A stretch of 64,000 nt of DNA from a bacterium. GTDB lineage: Bacteria; Bacillota; Bacilli; Lactobacillales; Streptococcaceae. Position numbers and translations under genes: made by a program. Position 1 is the first letter of the stretch, and each line of letters starts with the position of its first letter. Of this stretch, positions 53,731 to 61,642 are shown piece after piece. Under the pieces are notes generated by a model, which ran no database searches, was not told the DNA's origin, and saw only the letters and a list, made by a program, of their open reading frames with translations. The stretch is from contig CAJNCP010000003.1 in NCBI GenBank assembly GCA_905221295.1, positions 62,001 to 126,000 on the forward strand. Direction: 5' to 3'.

Positions 53731-55059
53731 TTAGCTCTGAGTGACTTTGGGATAACGTATAAAGAAGGTCAAGCGATCGCCCTGCATCTCAAAATGATAA
53801 GGTAATTTCTCATGTTCTAATAAACTTTTGACCACAAAGAGTCCCATCCCTGAACCCTTGGCCTTGCGACTAGCATTTTCAGAAAAAGACTGGACCAGCT
53901 TTTCTTGTTCTTCAGGACTACAGCTATTCTCAATAAAGAGTTCCCCTTCTCTCTCCCCTATGCGAACCAAGCCACCTGGAGTGGAGTGCTTGATAGCATT
54001 GCTGATGAGATTCGATAGAATCAGTTTCATGACAGATGGGTTTATGTAAGCCTGCTGATGGGTTAGGCTAATGTCTACCTGAAGTTCTCTCTCCTTGGCT
54101 AGCAAAGCATAATCCTTAACTAGACTTTGCGTCATCTGAAGGAGGTCAACCTCTTCTTTCTCGTCTCGCAATTCCTGAACAGAGGAAAGAGACAATATCT
54201 GGAGAACATGGTGACTGAGGTCATCCACAATCCCCAAGGCAACTCCAAGATAGTGGTCTCTATCCTTATAACGACCGATATTTTCTTTCATATTTTCGAT
54301 TAGGATTTTCAAACTAGCCAGAGGTGTTTTCAGTTCATGAGAAGCCCCTCGTAGGAACTCAACCTTCATCTTCTCCAGCTGGAGAATGGCTTCATTCTTG
54401 TCATGCAAGTCCGCAATAACTGTCAAAAGGTGCTGATATAGGCTATTGATTTGTTCCTTGAGATCACCTATCTCATCCTTAGAATCCACACGCAATCGCA
54501 CTTGAGCATCCAGGTCCATCATCCGACGGGTCACCCGCTTGATTTCCAAAATCGGTGCAACAATGGTCCGAGCATAGATGTAGGCCACCAAGAGGGAAAT
54601 CAGAAAGGATGCCAGCAAGGTATAGGGGAGAAACTGAAGACTAATCTGCTCTGCTTCCTTTTGCAAATCCATAGAAGCTAGAAACTGAAGAGTCATGGTA
54701 GCACCGTCTTGCGTTTTTACCTCGCGTTCCTCAATGAAGAGTGAAGTTGTCTGGCGAGCTGTATCTAGTGGAAAATTATCCTTAACCTCTAACTTGTCCT
54801 CGGTCATTTCTCCCTTGACAGCCCCTTTAATATCACTAGTCTGGGAATACAAGTCTAACACTTGCTCGATACTTTGCCTATCCTTTCCTTCTAGAGACTG
54901 GGCAATAGCTGTCGCTTTCTGGCCAATGGTTTCCTGACGATGGCTCAGATAAGTTGAGGGAAAGAGAAAATAAATGGCTAAATGAAGACAGATGACCAGA
55001 ACACTAAAAATCGAGAAGGTATAGATAAAGATCTTTCTAAATAAACCTGTTCGTTTCAT
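53731..55059 (-). CDS. vncS: sensor histidine kinase VncS
   Basis: This 442-residue kinase has a membrane helix at about 10-30, an extracellular domain, a second helix at about 155-180 and a HAMP region. The phospho-acceptor motif is GASHELKTPLASLKI, and the ATPase domain contains NLISNAIKH and GSGMGLFVV. It overlaps the vncR stop by 4 bases. VncRS forms a two-component system with the Vex transporter; its reported link to vancomycin tolerance in pneumococcus is disputed. Confidence 0.92.
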   Translation of the reverse strand: MKRTGLFRKIFIYTFSIFSVLVICLHLAIYFLFPSTYLSHRQETIGQKATAIAQSLEGKDRQSIEQVLDLYSQTSDIKGAVKGEMTEDKLEVKDNFPLDTARQTTSLFIEEREVKTQDGATMTLQFLASMDLQKEAEQISLQFLPYTLLASFLISLLVAYIYARTIVAPILEIKRVTRRMMDLDAQVRLRVDSKDEIGDLKEQINSLYQHLLTVIADLHDKNEAILQLEKMKVEFLRGASHELKTPLASLKILIENMKENIGRYKDRDHYLGVALGIVDDLSHHVLQILSLSSVQELRDEKEEVDLLQMTQSLVKDYALLAKERELQVDISLTHQQAYINPSVMKLILSNLISNAIKHSTPGGLVRIGEREGELFIENSCSPEEQEKLVQSFSENASRKAKGSGMGLFVVKSLLEHEKLPYHFEMQGDRLTFFIRYPKVTQS

Positions 55060-55712
55060 TTTCTCTCCAATTTATAACCAACATTGCGCACAGTGAGGAT
55101 ACAATCCAGGTCTAGCTTTTTCCGCAGTTCCTTGATATAGACATCAATAACACGGTCAAAGGGGACCTCATCTGTCGCCTTCCAGACCGCATCAATTATC
55201 TGAGAACGAGTCAAGGCCCGTCCTTCATTTTTCACCAGATAGTCCAGAATTTCCAACTCTTTGGCATTGATAGCCACTTCTTGACCTGCTAGGCTTGCAC
55301 TGTAGCTTTCAAAATCCACCTTAGTATCCTTATAAGAGAAGACTCGTCCCGTATCGTAGTAGCGCTTGAAAATCGCGTCCACCCTTACTTTTAAGAGGGA
55401 GAGAGAGAAGGGTTTTTCCAGATAACCGTCTGCTAGAGAAGCAAAAGCACTCATCTTGTATTCTTCATCCTGAAAGGCGGTCAGCATCAAGACAGGAACC
55501 TGACTGGTCTTACGAATCTCTGTCAGAACCTCTAGACCATTAAGCTTGGGCATCTGGATATCCAGCAGTACTAGAGCAACTTCATAGCTAGAAAATTGTT
55601 CCAGAGCTTCTTGACCGTCCGCAGCCTCAATGATCTCATAGCCACACTCTGTCAAATAGTCACTGATTCCCTCACGGATCATCTCTTCATCTTCTACAAT
55701 TAAAATTTTCAT
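55056..55712 (-). CDS. vncR: response regulator VncR (OmpR family)
   Basis: This 218-residue regulator has a receiver domain (LIVEDEEMIREGISDYL; phospho-acceptor Asp in VLLDIQMP; conserved Lys in YLEKPF) and a C-terminal winged helix for DNA binding (AINAKELEILDYLVKNEGRALTRSQI). It is co-transcribed with vncS. Upstream lie a BOX element and the end of vex3, where pneumococcus has pep27. Confidence 0.93.
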   Translation of the reverse strand: MKILIVEDEEMIREGISDYLTECGYEIIEAADGQEALEQFSSYEVALVLLDIQMPKLNGLEVLTEIRKTSQVPVLMLTAFQDEEYKMSAFASLADGYLEKPFSLSLLKVRVDAIFKRYYDTGRVFSYKDTKVDFESYSASLAGQEVAINAKELEILDYLVKNEGRALTRSQIIDAVWKATDEVPFDRVIDVYIKELRKKLDLDCILTVRNVGYKLERK

Positions 55713-55783
55713 AGAAAAAACGTTTCACATTCCTTTAAATTTCTTGTAAATCATCTCGGTTTCACCCTGAAAGGAAGAGGCCT

Positions 55784-55890
55784 TATACTCAATGAAAATC
55801 AAAGAGCAAACTAGGAAGCTAGCCGCAGGCTGTACTTGAGTACGGCAAGGTGAAGCTGACGTGGTTTGAATTTGATTTTCGAAGAGTATT
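55784..55890 (-). repeat. BOX element (boxA-boxC, no boxB) between vex3 and vncR
   Basis: This element of about 107 bases begins on the minus strand with ATACTCTTCGAAAATC, contains CGTCAGCTTCACCTTGCCGT (the region of the BOX-A primer site), and ends with the CATTGAGTATA boxC end. It is non-coding and folds on itself. Confidence 0.9.
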
Positions 55891-55905
55891 ATCAAGATGA
55901 AATAG

Positions 55906-55955
55906 ATAAAAATGCTACCTATATTATACCCCATTTAGGGGAGAATAGGTAGCAA
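55906..55955 (-). terminator. terminator after vex3
   Basis: Arms GCTACCTAT and ATAGGTAGC enclose a second stem CCCC/GGGG; ATTTTTAT follows on the minus strand. A TATAAT lies inside the distal half. Confidence 0.75.
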
Positions 55956-55960
55956 GTTTT

Positions 55961-57340
55961 TTATTCACTATCGAGCAAGAGCTCTTTTGGTTGTTTTCTG
56001 AGGAGATTGCTTGAAGCAAGCGCCATAACGAGAACCACTAGAACCAAGGCAAGGACAAAGACGATGATAAAGTCTGATGTCTGAATAGAGATATCTAGGC
56101 TCGACAAGGTCTTGCTAAAGCCATCTACTTCTGCACCACCACCAAGATTAGAAGCTTGAGCAGCCTTGCTGGCTTGCTTGGCAACACCTGAAGTCACATT
56201 GGCAAGAACAGTATTTCCGATGGCACGGGCTGTGTAGTTGGCTAGGAAGTAAGCAGAAACAAGAGCAGGGATAGCGATCAAGATAGATTCGGTGATGAAT
56301 TGCCCCAAGATACTTGCCTGCTTGAGACCGATAGAGAGGAGGATTCCCACTTCCTTGCGACGAGCATTGATCCAAAGGCTGAGCAAGAGTGCAAGGAGAA
56401 GAACTGAGAAGCTCAAGCTACCCCAGAAGAGGAGGTTGGCCATCTTGTACATACCAGAGATGGATTGCTCTAGAGCTGGGTAGTTAGAGGAGCTCTTCAC
56501 AAGTGTATAGCTCTTCCAGTTGATACCACTGATACCATTCAACTCTTTCATGACGTCATCCAAGTTCTTGTCCGCTGTTACAAAGAAGGTTGCGTCCCCA
56601 TAAATAGCTGTGTCTTCTGTGTATCCATAAAGTTTTGCAGCAGTGTGAATGTCTGTGATAGCTGTGTTTTCATAGAGCTCTTGTGAGTAGGTTACTGCTG
56701 ACTTATTGTGACCATCAAAGAGTCCCTTGATTGTCACTTCTACTGTTTCCTTAGCCCCTTTTTCATTGTCTGCATCATAGACATTAGAGTCCAATTTGAC
56801 CTTATCTCCGACTTTCCAACCGTGTTTGGCTGCCAAGTCCTTGTGCATGAGGATCTTGTCCTTGTCGTCGTTGGTTAAGTGCTCACCTTCGACTAGTTTG
56901 TAAGAACCAGAGACAAACTTATCTTCTTTCGAGGAGTCATTGACACCTGTAATCATCAAACTACTTCCAAAACGCTTGGCACGGTCTGCAGTGAGATTTT
57001 TCTTGGTTTCTGGCGTTTCGATAAGATCATATCCAGTCAAATCTCCGATAGCGTTGATGCGTTTAACATAAGACTCGATGGCCTTATTTTCGGTGATTTT
57101 TTTGATATCCTCACCCTTGATATTCCCAGAACCACGTGGCGTTCCTTGATTGACGCGACGATTGATTTGCATGGAGAAGCTATTGGTGATATTTTTAAAA
57201 GTCTCCTGAGAAGCCTTGGCAGTAGCTCCCTTGATCGACAAGCCGACCAAACTCAAGCTCGCCATGAGGAGAATAATCAGGAAGATAACAATCGATTTGA
57301 AAAACTTCCTTGTAACATAGGCAAATGCGTTGTGTAACAT
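55961..57340 (-). CDS. vex3: ABC transporter permease Vex3
   Basis: This 459-residue FtsX/MacB-type permease has an N-terminal helix (about 15-35), a large extracellular domain, and three C-terminal helices with the segment LWINARRKEVGILLSIGLKQASI. It is paralogous to vex1. Vex1, Vex2 and Vex3 form one exporter, whose substrate is not certain. Confidence 0.9.
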   Translation of the reverse strand: MLHNAFAYVTRKFFKSIVIFLIILLMASLSLVGLSIKGATAKASQETFKNITNSFSMQINRRVNQGTPRGSGNIKGEDIKKITENKAIESYVKRINAIGDLTGYDLIETPETKKNLTADRAKRFGSSLMITGVNDSSKEDKFVSGSYKLVEGEHLTNDDKDKILMHKDLAAKHGWKVGDKVKLDSNVYDADNEKGAKETVEVTIKGLFDGHNKSAVTYSQELYENTAITDIHTAAKLYGYTEDTAIYGDATFFVTADKNLDDVMKELNGISGINWKSYTLVKSSSNYPALEQSISGMYKMANLLFWGSLSFSVLLLALLLSLWINARRKEVGILLSIGLKQASILGQFITESILIAIPALVSAYFLANYTARAIGNTVLANVTSGVAKQASKAAQASNLGGGAEVDGFSKTLSSLDISIQTSDFIIVFVLALVLVVLVMALASSNLLRKQPKELLLDSE

Positions 57341-57395
57341 AGGTTCCCTTTCTAGATTTGATTCGTTTTTATCATTCTATCAAAACAAGCTCATC

Positions 57396-58043
57396 TTATT
57401 TTGTAGTATTGCGAGTTTCAGTCAGTTTCTTATTCTTCAATTCAAGTGTAATATCTGACGCTTGTGCCACTTCTTTACTGTGCGTAACGACGATCACACA
57501 TTTACCTGTTTTCTCGGCAAGTGATTTGAGCAGTTCGATAATATCTCCAGCAGTTTTAGGGTCCAGATTTCCTGTTGGCTCATCAGCTAGAATAACTGGA
57601 GCTTCTGATACTAAACTGCGAGCGATGGCTACACGTTGCTGTTGACCACCTGATAACTGGAGAACGTTCCGCTTGATCTGACTTTCATCCAAACCAAGCT
57701 CAAGAAGTGTATCCTTGCTTGCTTTTTTGTTGACCAAGCGGATATTTTCCAGCGGAGAAAGATAATCTATCAAGTTATAATTTTGAAAGACCAGGGAAAT
57801 ATGGTGCATGCGATGGTAAGAATACCCCTTATTCCGAATGTCCTCTCCTTGGAAAAGGATAGAACCTTCGACAGGACTATCTAGACCAGCAAGCAGGGAC
57901 AAGAGAGTGGATTTTCCTGCTCCTGACTCACCAATGATACTATAAAATTTTCCGGGTTCAAAATTATACTTGATCTGATATAAAACTGCTTCAGCAGTGT
58001 TCTTATAACGGTAGGTAACATCTTGTAATTGTAATAAAGTCAT
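57396..58043 (-). CDS. vex2: ABC transporter ATPase Vex2
   Basis: This 215-residue MacB-type ATPase has Walker A GESGAGKST, signature LSGGQQQRVAIARSL, Walker B VILADEPTGNLD and H-loop VVTHS. It lies between the two permease genes vex1 and vex3. A BOX element lies in the gap upstream. Confidence 0.93.
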   Translation of the reverse strand: MTLLQLQDVTYRYKNTAEAVLYQIKYNFEPGKFYSIIGESGAGKSTLLSLLAGLDSPVEGSILFQGEDIRNKGYSYHRMHHISLVFQNYNLIDYLSPLENIRLVNKKASKDTLLELGLDESQIKRNVLQLSGGQQQRVAIARSLVSEAPVILADEPTGNLDPKTAGDIIELLKSLAEKTGKCVIVVTHSKEVAQASDITLELKNKKLTETRNTTK

Positions 58044-58056
58044 GATTTCTCCTTCT

Positions 58057-58163
58057 TATACTCAATGAAAATCAAAGATTAAACTAGGAAGCTAGCCGCA
58101 GGCTGTACTTGAGTACGGCAAGGCGAAGCTGACACGGTTTAAAGAGATTTTCGAAGAGTATTA
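58057..58163 (-). repeat. BOX element (boxA-boxC) between vex1 and vex2
   Basis: This is a close copy of the element at 55784-55890 in the same orientation. Its minus-strand start (TAATACTCTTCGAAAATC) includes the TAA stop codon of vex1. Confidence 0.9.
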
Positions 58164-59438
58164 ACTAATAGATGATAAAATTTCCTTAGGCGATTTTCTA
58201 AATAGAAATACGAAACAAAGGGCTACTGATAAGCAACCAATCAGGAGCAGAAAGACATAGGATTCTGCAAAGGATAGGAGACTGGTTGATAGACCACTTG
58301 CTTTGGCCAGCGTGTCCTGTAAGGTTGCCTGATCTCCACTGGCTAGTACAGTTTGGAGTAGATAGGATGTGATGGCATTTCCTGCAACAAATGCTGGAAG
58401 CAAAGCTCCAAGAGATACCAACACTACTTCTAAACAGAATTGTAGGAAGATTGAGATCTTGCTTTTTCCAAGTGCGAGTAGAATCCCCACTTCGTAGACC
58501 CTTTCTCTCAACCAGAGGGACAAGACCAAAATTAAGGCTCCTGCTCCTGCTATCAACATCCCATAAAGGAAGATCGTGAGGAAGGTTTGGAAGGTTGCCA
58601 CTGAGTCTTTGATTTGTTCAAAGGCCTTGTTTTCCTTCTCGACTTGGTAGCCTTGACTTTCCAAAGCCAAGTTTTCCACCTGCTTCATGAGTCCGTCCAT
58701 TTCCTTAGGATTTTCTACATAGAAGCGCGCTGCACTGACTTGCGGTTCACTATTTCCCAGAAGGCTTTGGCTGCTTTCATAGTCTGTAAAGACCTGGTTT
58801 TCACTGAAGTCAGAAGACAAGCCTGTGAATTTCTCTTGTTTTTTACCAGAAAAGATGCCGACAATTTCAAAATCAACTGTTTGCCCCTTTCCAGCTTCGG
58901 ACTGACCAGCATCCAAGCCAATCTTGTCGTGAAGCGAAAGACCATTCTTCTTGGCCAACTCTTCGTGGATGAGGATTTTCTTGGAGTCCCCTTTTTGAAG
59001 GTGTCGCCCTTCTTTTAGATTGAAAGCCGAACTGGTAAAGGTGACATCCTTGGATGAATCCTCAAGAGCCGTTAAGCTAACCAAGTTCTTGTCTGCAGCT
59101 GACAAATCATCACGTTCTACGCTCTGCTCGCCACTCACTGCTTCCTTGTCTTTCAGTTTTGCGACCGTCTCAAGTTCAGGAGAGACATTTTCCAGTCCCT
59201 TAATCTTGCTCACGGATGCTAGGTCAGACAACTTGAAGGTCTGTCCATTTTCTATCTTTTTGATAGAAAAAGATGTGTTGAGTGATTTGTAAAGATTGCT
59301 TTCTACTGTTTTGTTGGACTTCATCAGAGTCAAACAGGCTGAAATTCCTGCCAAAAGGACAAATAAAATCAGAAATAAAATAAAACTTCTCAGTCGTTTC
59401 CTGCTGACATAAGCCCAAGCTCTTTGGATTGGATTCAT
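58161..59438 (-). CDS. vex1: ABC transporter permease Vex1
   Basis: This 425-residue FtsX/MacB-type permease is paralogous to Vex3: an N-terminal helix after NPIQRAWAYVSRKRLRSFIL, an extracellular domain, and three C-terminal helices with LWLRERVYEVGILLALGKSK. It is the first gene of vex1-vex2-vex3-vncR-vncS. A good TATAAT lies about 30 bases upstream, and GGAGGTGAC precedes the ATG. Its stop codon coincides with the edge of a BOX element. Confidence 0.9.
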   Translation of the reverse strand: MNPIQRAWAYVSRKRLRSFILFLILFVLLAGISACLTLMKSNKTVESNLYKSLNTSFSIKKIENGQTFKLSDLASVSKIKGLENVSPELETVAKLKDKEAVSGEQSVERDDLSAADKNLVSLTALEDSSKDVTFTSSAFNLKEGRHLQKGDSKKILIHEELAKKNGLSLHDKIGLDAGQSEAGKGQTVDFEIVGIFSGKKQEKFTGLSSDFSENQVFTDYESSQSLLGNSEPQVSAARFYVENPKEMDGLMKQVENLALESQGYQVEKENKAFEQIKDSVATFQTFLTIFLYGMLIAGAGALILVLSLWLRERVYEVGILLALGKSKISIFLQFCLEVVLVSLGALLPAFVAGNAITSYLLQTVLASGDQATLQDTLAKASGLSTSLLSFAESYVFLLLIGCLSVALCFVFLFRKSPKEILSSIS

Positions 59439-59525
59439 TTGTCACCTCCATATTTGTAAGACTATTATAAAATCCAAATATGAAATGTTTATGAAATCGA
59501 AAATTTTTTTGATTTATTTTTTGAA

Positions 59526-59556
59526 AAAACAAAAAAGCTAGCAAACGCTAACTTTC
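59526..59556 (-). terminator. second GCTAGC-type terminator downstream of tRNA-Leu
   Basis: GTTAGC pairs with GCTAGC on the minus strand, followed by TTTTTTG. It strongly resembles the terminator at 59793-59824, about 265 bases away. Confidence 0.6.
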
Positions 59557-59792
59557 CTTCTTATATAAGGAGAAATAGTACCAATCAAAAATCTACTTCA
59601 TTTTACAAATGATAGTCACATCTTTCTGATTAGTATTTTTCCATTCCCTAAGTTCTTCATTCTCTGACTTGTGCCTGAGGAAATTCTTGATAGGATGAAA
59701 TGGAAAACTCAGTTTAAATGTTCTGATACAATGACTGTTCTTGATGCCAATATTTTTCGAGATACGAAACGTAGCCTCTAGTCTTCTTTGTA
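59557..59792. other. gap between two similar terminators, with a doubtful 68-codon frame
   Basis: A minus-strand frame (59593-59799) reads for example FKLSFPFHPIKNFLRHKSEN near its middle, but it begins inside the terminator of tRNA-Leu and has no good ribosome binding site. It may be the rest of a gene. I do not count it as a gene. Confidence 0.35.
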
Positions 59793-59824
59793 AAAACAAA
59801 AAGAGCTAGCCAAAGCTAACTCTT
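59793..59824 (-). terminator. tRNA-Leu terminator
   Basis: AGAGTTAGC and GCTAGCTCT form a stem on the minus strand, followed by TTTTTG, directly after the tRNA-Leu 3' end. Confidence 0.85.
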
Positions 59825-59830
59825 ATCCTA

Positions 59831-59916
59831 TGCGGAGAGAGGGACTTGAACCCTCACGACCTAAAGCGGTCACAGGATCCTTAGTCCTGCGCGTCTGCCA
59901 ATTCCGCCATCCCCGC
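59831..59916 (-). tRNA. tRNA-Leu(AAG)
   Basis: The 86-base class II tRNA has acceptor GCGGGGA paired with TCTCCGC and discriminator A. The anticodon stem CAGGA/TCCTG closes the loop CTAAGGA, so the anticodon is AAG for CUU. A long variable arm (GACCGC...TAGGTCGT) is present. CCA is not encoded. Confidence 0.94.
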
Positions 59917-59931
59917 GTCGATTACTTTACT

Positions 59932-59960
59932 AGTATATCAACTTTCAAAATCTTTGTCAA
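59932..59960 (-). promoter_or_regulatory. tRNA-Leu promoter
   Basis: Minus strand: -35 TTGACA (59955-59960), 17-base spacer, -10 TATACT (59932-59937). Confidence 0.85.
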
Positions 59961-59996
59961 CACTTTTTTCAGATTTTTTTCATTTTTCCAAGGGAG

Positions 59997-60572
59997 TTAT
60001 TCTTGGATTTCATCCAGATTTTCATCCAGCAATTTGGCTCCCAAAGTGTTCTTAAAATGTCCAAGAGCAAACTGATGATTTTCTGGCCAAATAGAGGCAA
60101 CCGCAGGCTTGACAATCTCGATTTGATAACCTAAATTATAGGCATCAATAGCCGTATGAAGAACACAAATATCAGTCAGGACTCCAGTTAGGATGACTGT
60201 ATCTACACGACGTTCCCGCAAACGGATATCTAGGTCCGTTCCTGAAAATGCTGAATAGTGACGCTTGTCCATCCAAAAGACACGGCTATCCCCCTCATGT
60301 TCAGCATAAAAGTCAGCTAGGGGACCATAGAGGTTACGACCACTAGTTCCGATGATGTTATGCGGTGGAAAGAGCTTGCTTTCTGGGTGGAATGTATCCT
60401 TCTCTTCATGGGCATCAATGGTGAAAAAGATATAGTCCCCACGATCAAAAGCCAATCTGGTTACTCGATTAATTGCCTCTGATATGGCTTGAGCAGGCGC
60501 CCCTGCAGTCAGCTTTCCATGGTCTGCTACGAAATCCTCTGTATAGTCAATTGAGATTAAAGCCTTTGCCAT
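59997..60572 (-). CDS. pncA: nicotinamidase
   Basis: This 191-residue isochorismatase-fold amidase converts nicotinamide to nicotinate for NAD salvage. The catalytic triad is Asp9 (SIDYTEDF), a Lys in FWMDKRHYSAF (about residue 101) and a Cys in TDICVLHTA (about 135). Its ATG overlaps the codY stop by one base (TAATG), so the two are co-translated. Confidence 0.93.
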   Translation of the reverse strand: MAKALISIDYTEDFVADHGKLTAGAPAQAISEAINRVTRLAFDRGDYIFFTIDAHEEKDTFHPESKLFPPHNIIGTSGRNLYGPLADFYAEHEGDSRVFWMDKRHYSAFSGTDLDIRLRERRVDTVILTGVLTDICVLHTAIDAYNLGYQIEIVKPAVASIWPENHQFALGHFKNTLGAKLLDENLDEIQE

Positions 60573-61360
60573 TAGTAGTCCCTCTTTTTCACTTCCTCAA
60601 AAATATCACCAATTAGAACTTTGAGATAAGTCCCCTTCATTCCGAGTGAACGGCTCTCAATAATTCCTGCTGACTCCAGTTTACGAAGCGCATTGACAAT
60701 CACAGAACGCGTAATTCCAATACGGTCTGCAATAACAGATGCAGTCAACTGTCCTTCATTTCCATCCAATTCAGCTAAAATAGCTGATACGGCACGAAGT
60801 TCTGAATAGGAAAGGGTATTAACCGCCATGGTAACAGCCGTACGACGGCGAATATTTTTCTCATCCTCTTCACGTTGGAAGTTCAAGAGTTGAATCCCTA
60901 CCACCGTGCTCGCAATCTCAACAAGAATCAAATCTTCATCTTCAAATTTTTTATCATTGCGCCAAATAATCAACGAACCTAGGCGAATCCCTGATACATG
61001 AATCGGAGCAATGGTCGTCAAACCATCTGGAAAGTCCGCACGACTCTCTACAGGGAAAATGGTCAAATCATGTTCAACAGGAAGATTGGCTTCCGTATCA
61101 TAGATCATGTTTGCACCTTGAATATAATCATCTGGAAAAATCTTAGTTTGAAAAAACTGCTCTACACGATCTGTATTCGTTTTATAACGCATGAAGTAGC
61201 CTAAAAGGCGCCCCTTGCTATTCACAATACAAGCGTTACAATCAATAATATCTGCCAACTGGCGTGTAATGGCATTGTATGGAAGTTCATCCTGCATTTG
61301 CTCTTCTGAGCGTTTTAAAATTGATGTAATTTTTCTTGTTTTTTCTAATAAATGTGCCAT
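60572..61360 (-). CDS. codY: global transcriptional regulator CodY
   Basis: This 262-residue repressor senses branched-chain amino acids through an N-terminal GAF domain and binds DNA through a C-terminal winged helix ([26 protein letters not shown]). It controls amino-acid uptake and synthesis genes, in pneumococcus also the oligopeptide system. A near-perfect CodY box sits directly upstream of its own -35, so it probably autoregulates. It is the first gene of codY-pncA. Confidence 0.98.
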   Translation of the reverse strand: MAHLLEKTRKITSILKRSEEQMQDELPYNAITRQLADIIDCNACIVNSKGRLLGYFMRYKTNTDRVEQFFQTKIFPDDYIQGANMIYDTEANLPVEHDLTIFPVESRADFPDGLTTIAPIHVSGIRLGSLIIWRNDKKFEDEDLILVEIASTVVGIQLLNFQREEDEKNIRRRTAVTMAVNTLSYSELRAVSAILAELDGNEGQLTASVIADRIGITRSVIVNALRKLESAGIIESRSLGMKGTYLKVLIGDIFEEVKKRDY

Positions 61361-61386
61361 TTTTTACCTCGCATATAATCGCTTCT

Positions 61387-61415
61387 ATTATAACATAGAA
61401 AAGTCTTTATTTCAA
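61387..61415 (-). promoter_or_regulatory. codY promoter
   Basis: Minus strand: -35 TTGAAA (61410-61415), 17-base spacer, -10 TATAAT (61387-61392). Confidence 0.85.
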
Positions 61416-61416
61416 T

Positions 61417-61431
61417 AATTATCTGAAAATT
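61417..61431. promoter_or_regulatory. CodY box upstream of codY
   Basis: AATTATCTGAAAATT matches the CodY consensus AATTTTCWGAAAATT at 14 of 15 positions. It lies one base upstream of the codY -35. Confidence 0.8.
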
Positions 61432-61489
61432 GCTTATTGAATTGCAATTTTTAAAAGCAAAAATATTTTATAAAAATAGCAATTTTTTA

Positions 61490-61518
61490 TTGACATTCTG
61501 TTTGGATTTTTATATAAT
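61490..61518 (+). promoter_or_regulatory. strong promoter of a candidate sRNA
   Basis: TTGACA (61490-61495), 17-base spacer, TATAAT (61513-61518): a full consensus promoter that faces no protein gene. Confidence 0.85.
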
Positions 61519-61524
61519 AATATT

Positions 61525-61642
61525 ATAAGAAGATGGATTAAAGTTCCCCTTCCCATCTCACCTTTCCTTTACTTTTATACATCTTCTTTTACTATCGGTC
61601 TCCTTATATATAAAAGCGATTCACAGTGTGAATCGCTTTTTT
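61525..61642 (+). ncRNA. candidate small RNA of about 118 nt between codY and the DEAD-box gene
   Basis: A consensus promoter is followed 94 bases later by an intrinsic terminator, with no open frame between. The 5' end AAGAAGATG (61527-61535) pairs perfectly with CATCTTCTT (61580-61588). The loop is rich in C and U (TTCCCCTTCCC and CACCTTTCC), able to pair with Shine-Dalgarno sequences. This is the layout of a trans-acting regulatory RNA. No CiaR repeat was found in its promoter. Confidence 0.65.
61612..61642. terminator. shared terminator of the sRNA and the DEAD-box gene
   Basis: AAAAGCGATTCA (61612-61623) and TGAATCGCTTTT (61629-61640) form a 12-bp stem with T-rich tails on both strands. 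Confidence 0.88.

Noticed and set aside
59593-59799. 68-codon minus-strand frame after tRNA-Leu as a real gene
   Set aside because: It starts inside the tRNA terminator and has no convincing ribosome binding site; kept only as a remark.
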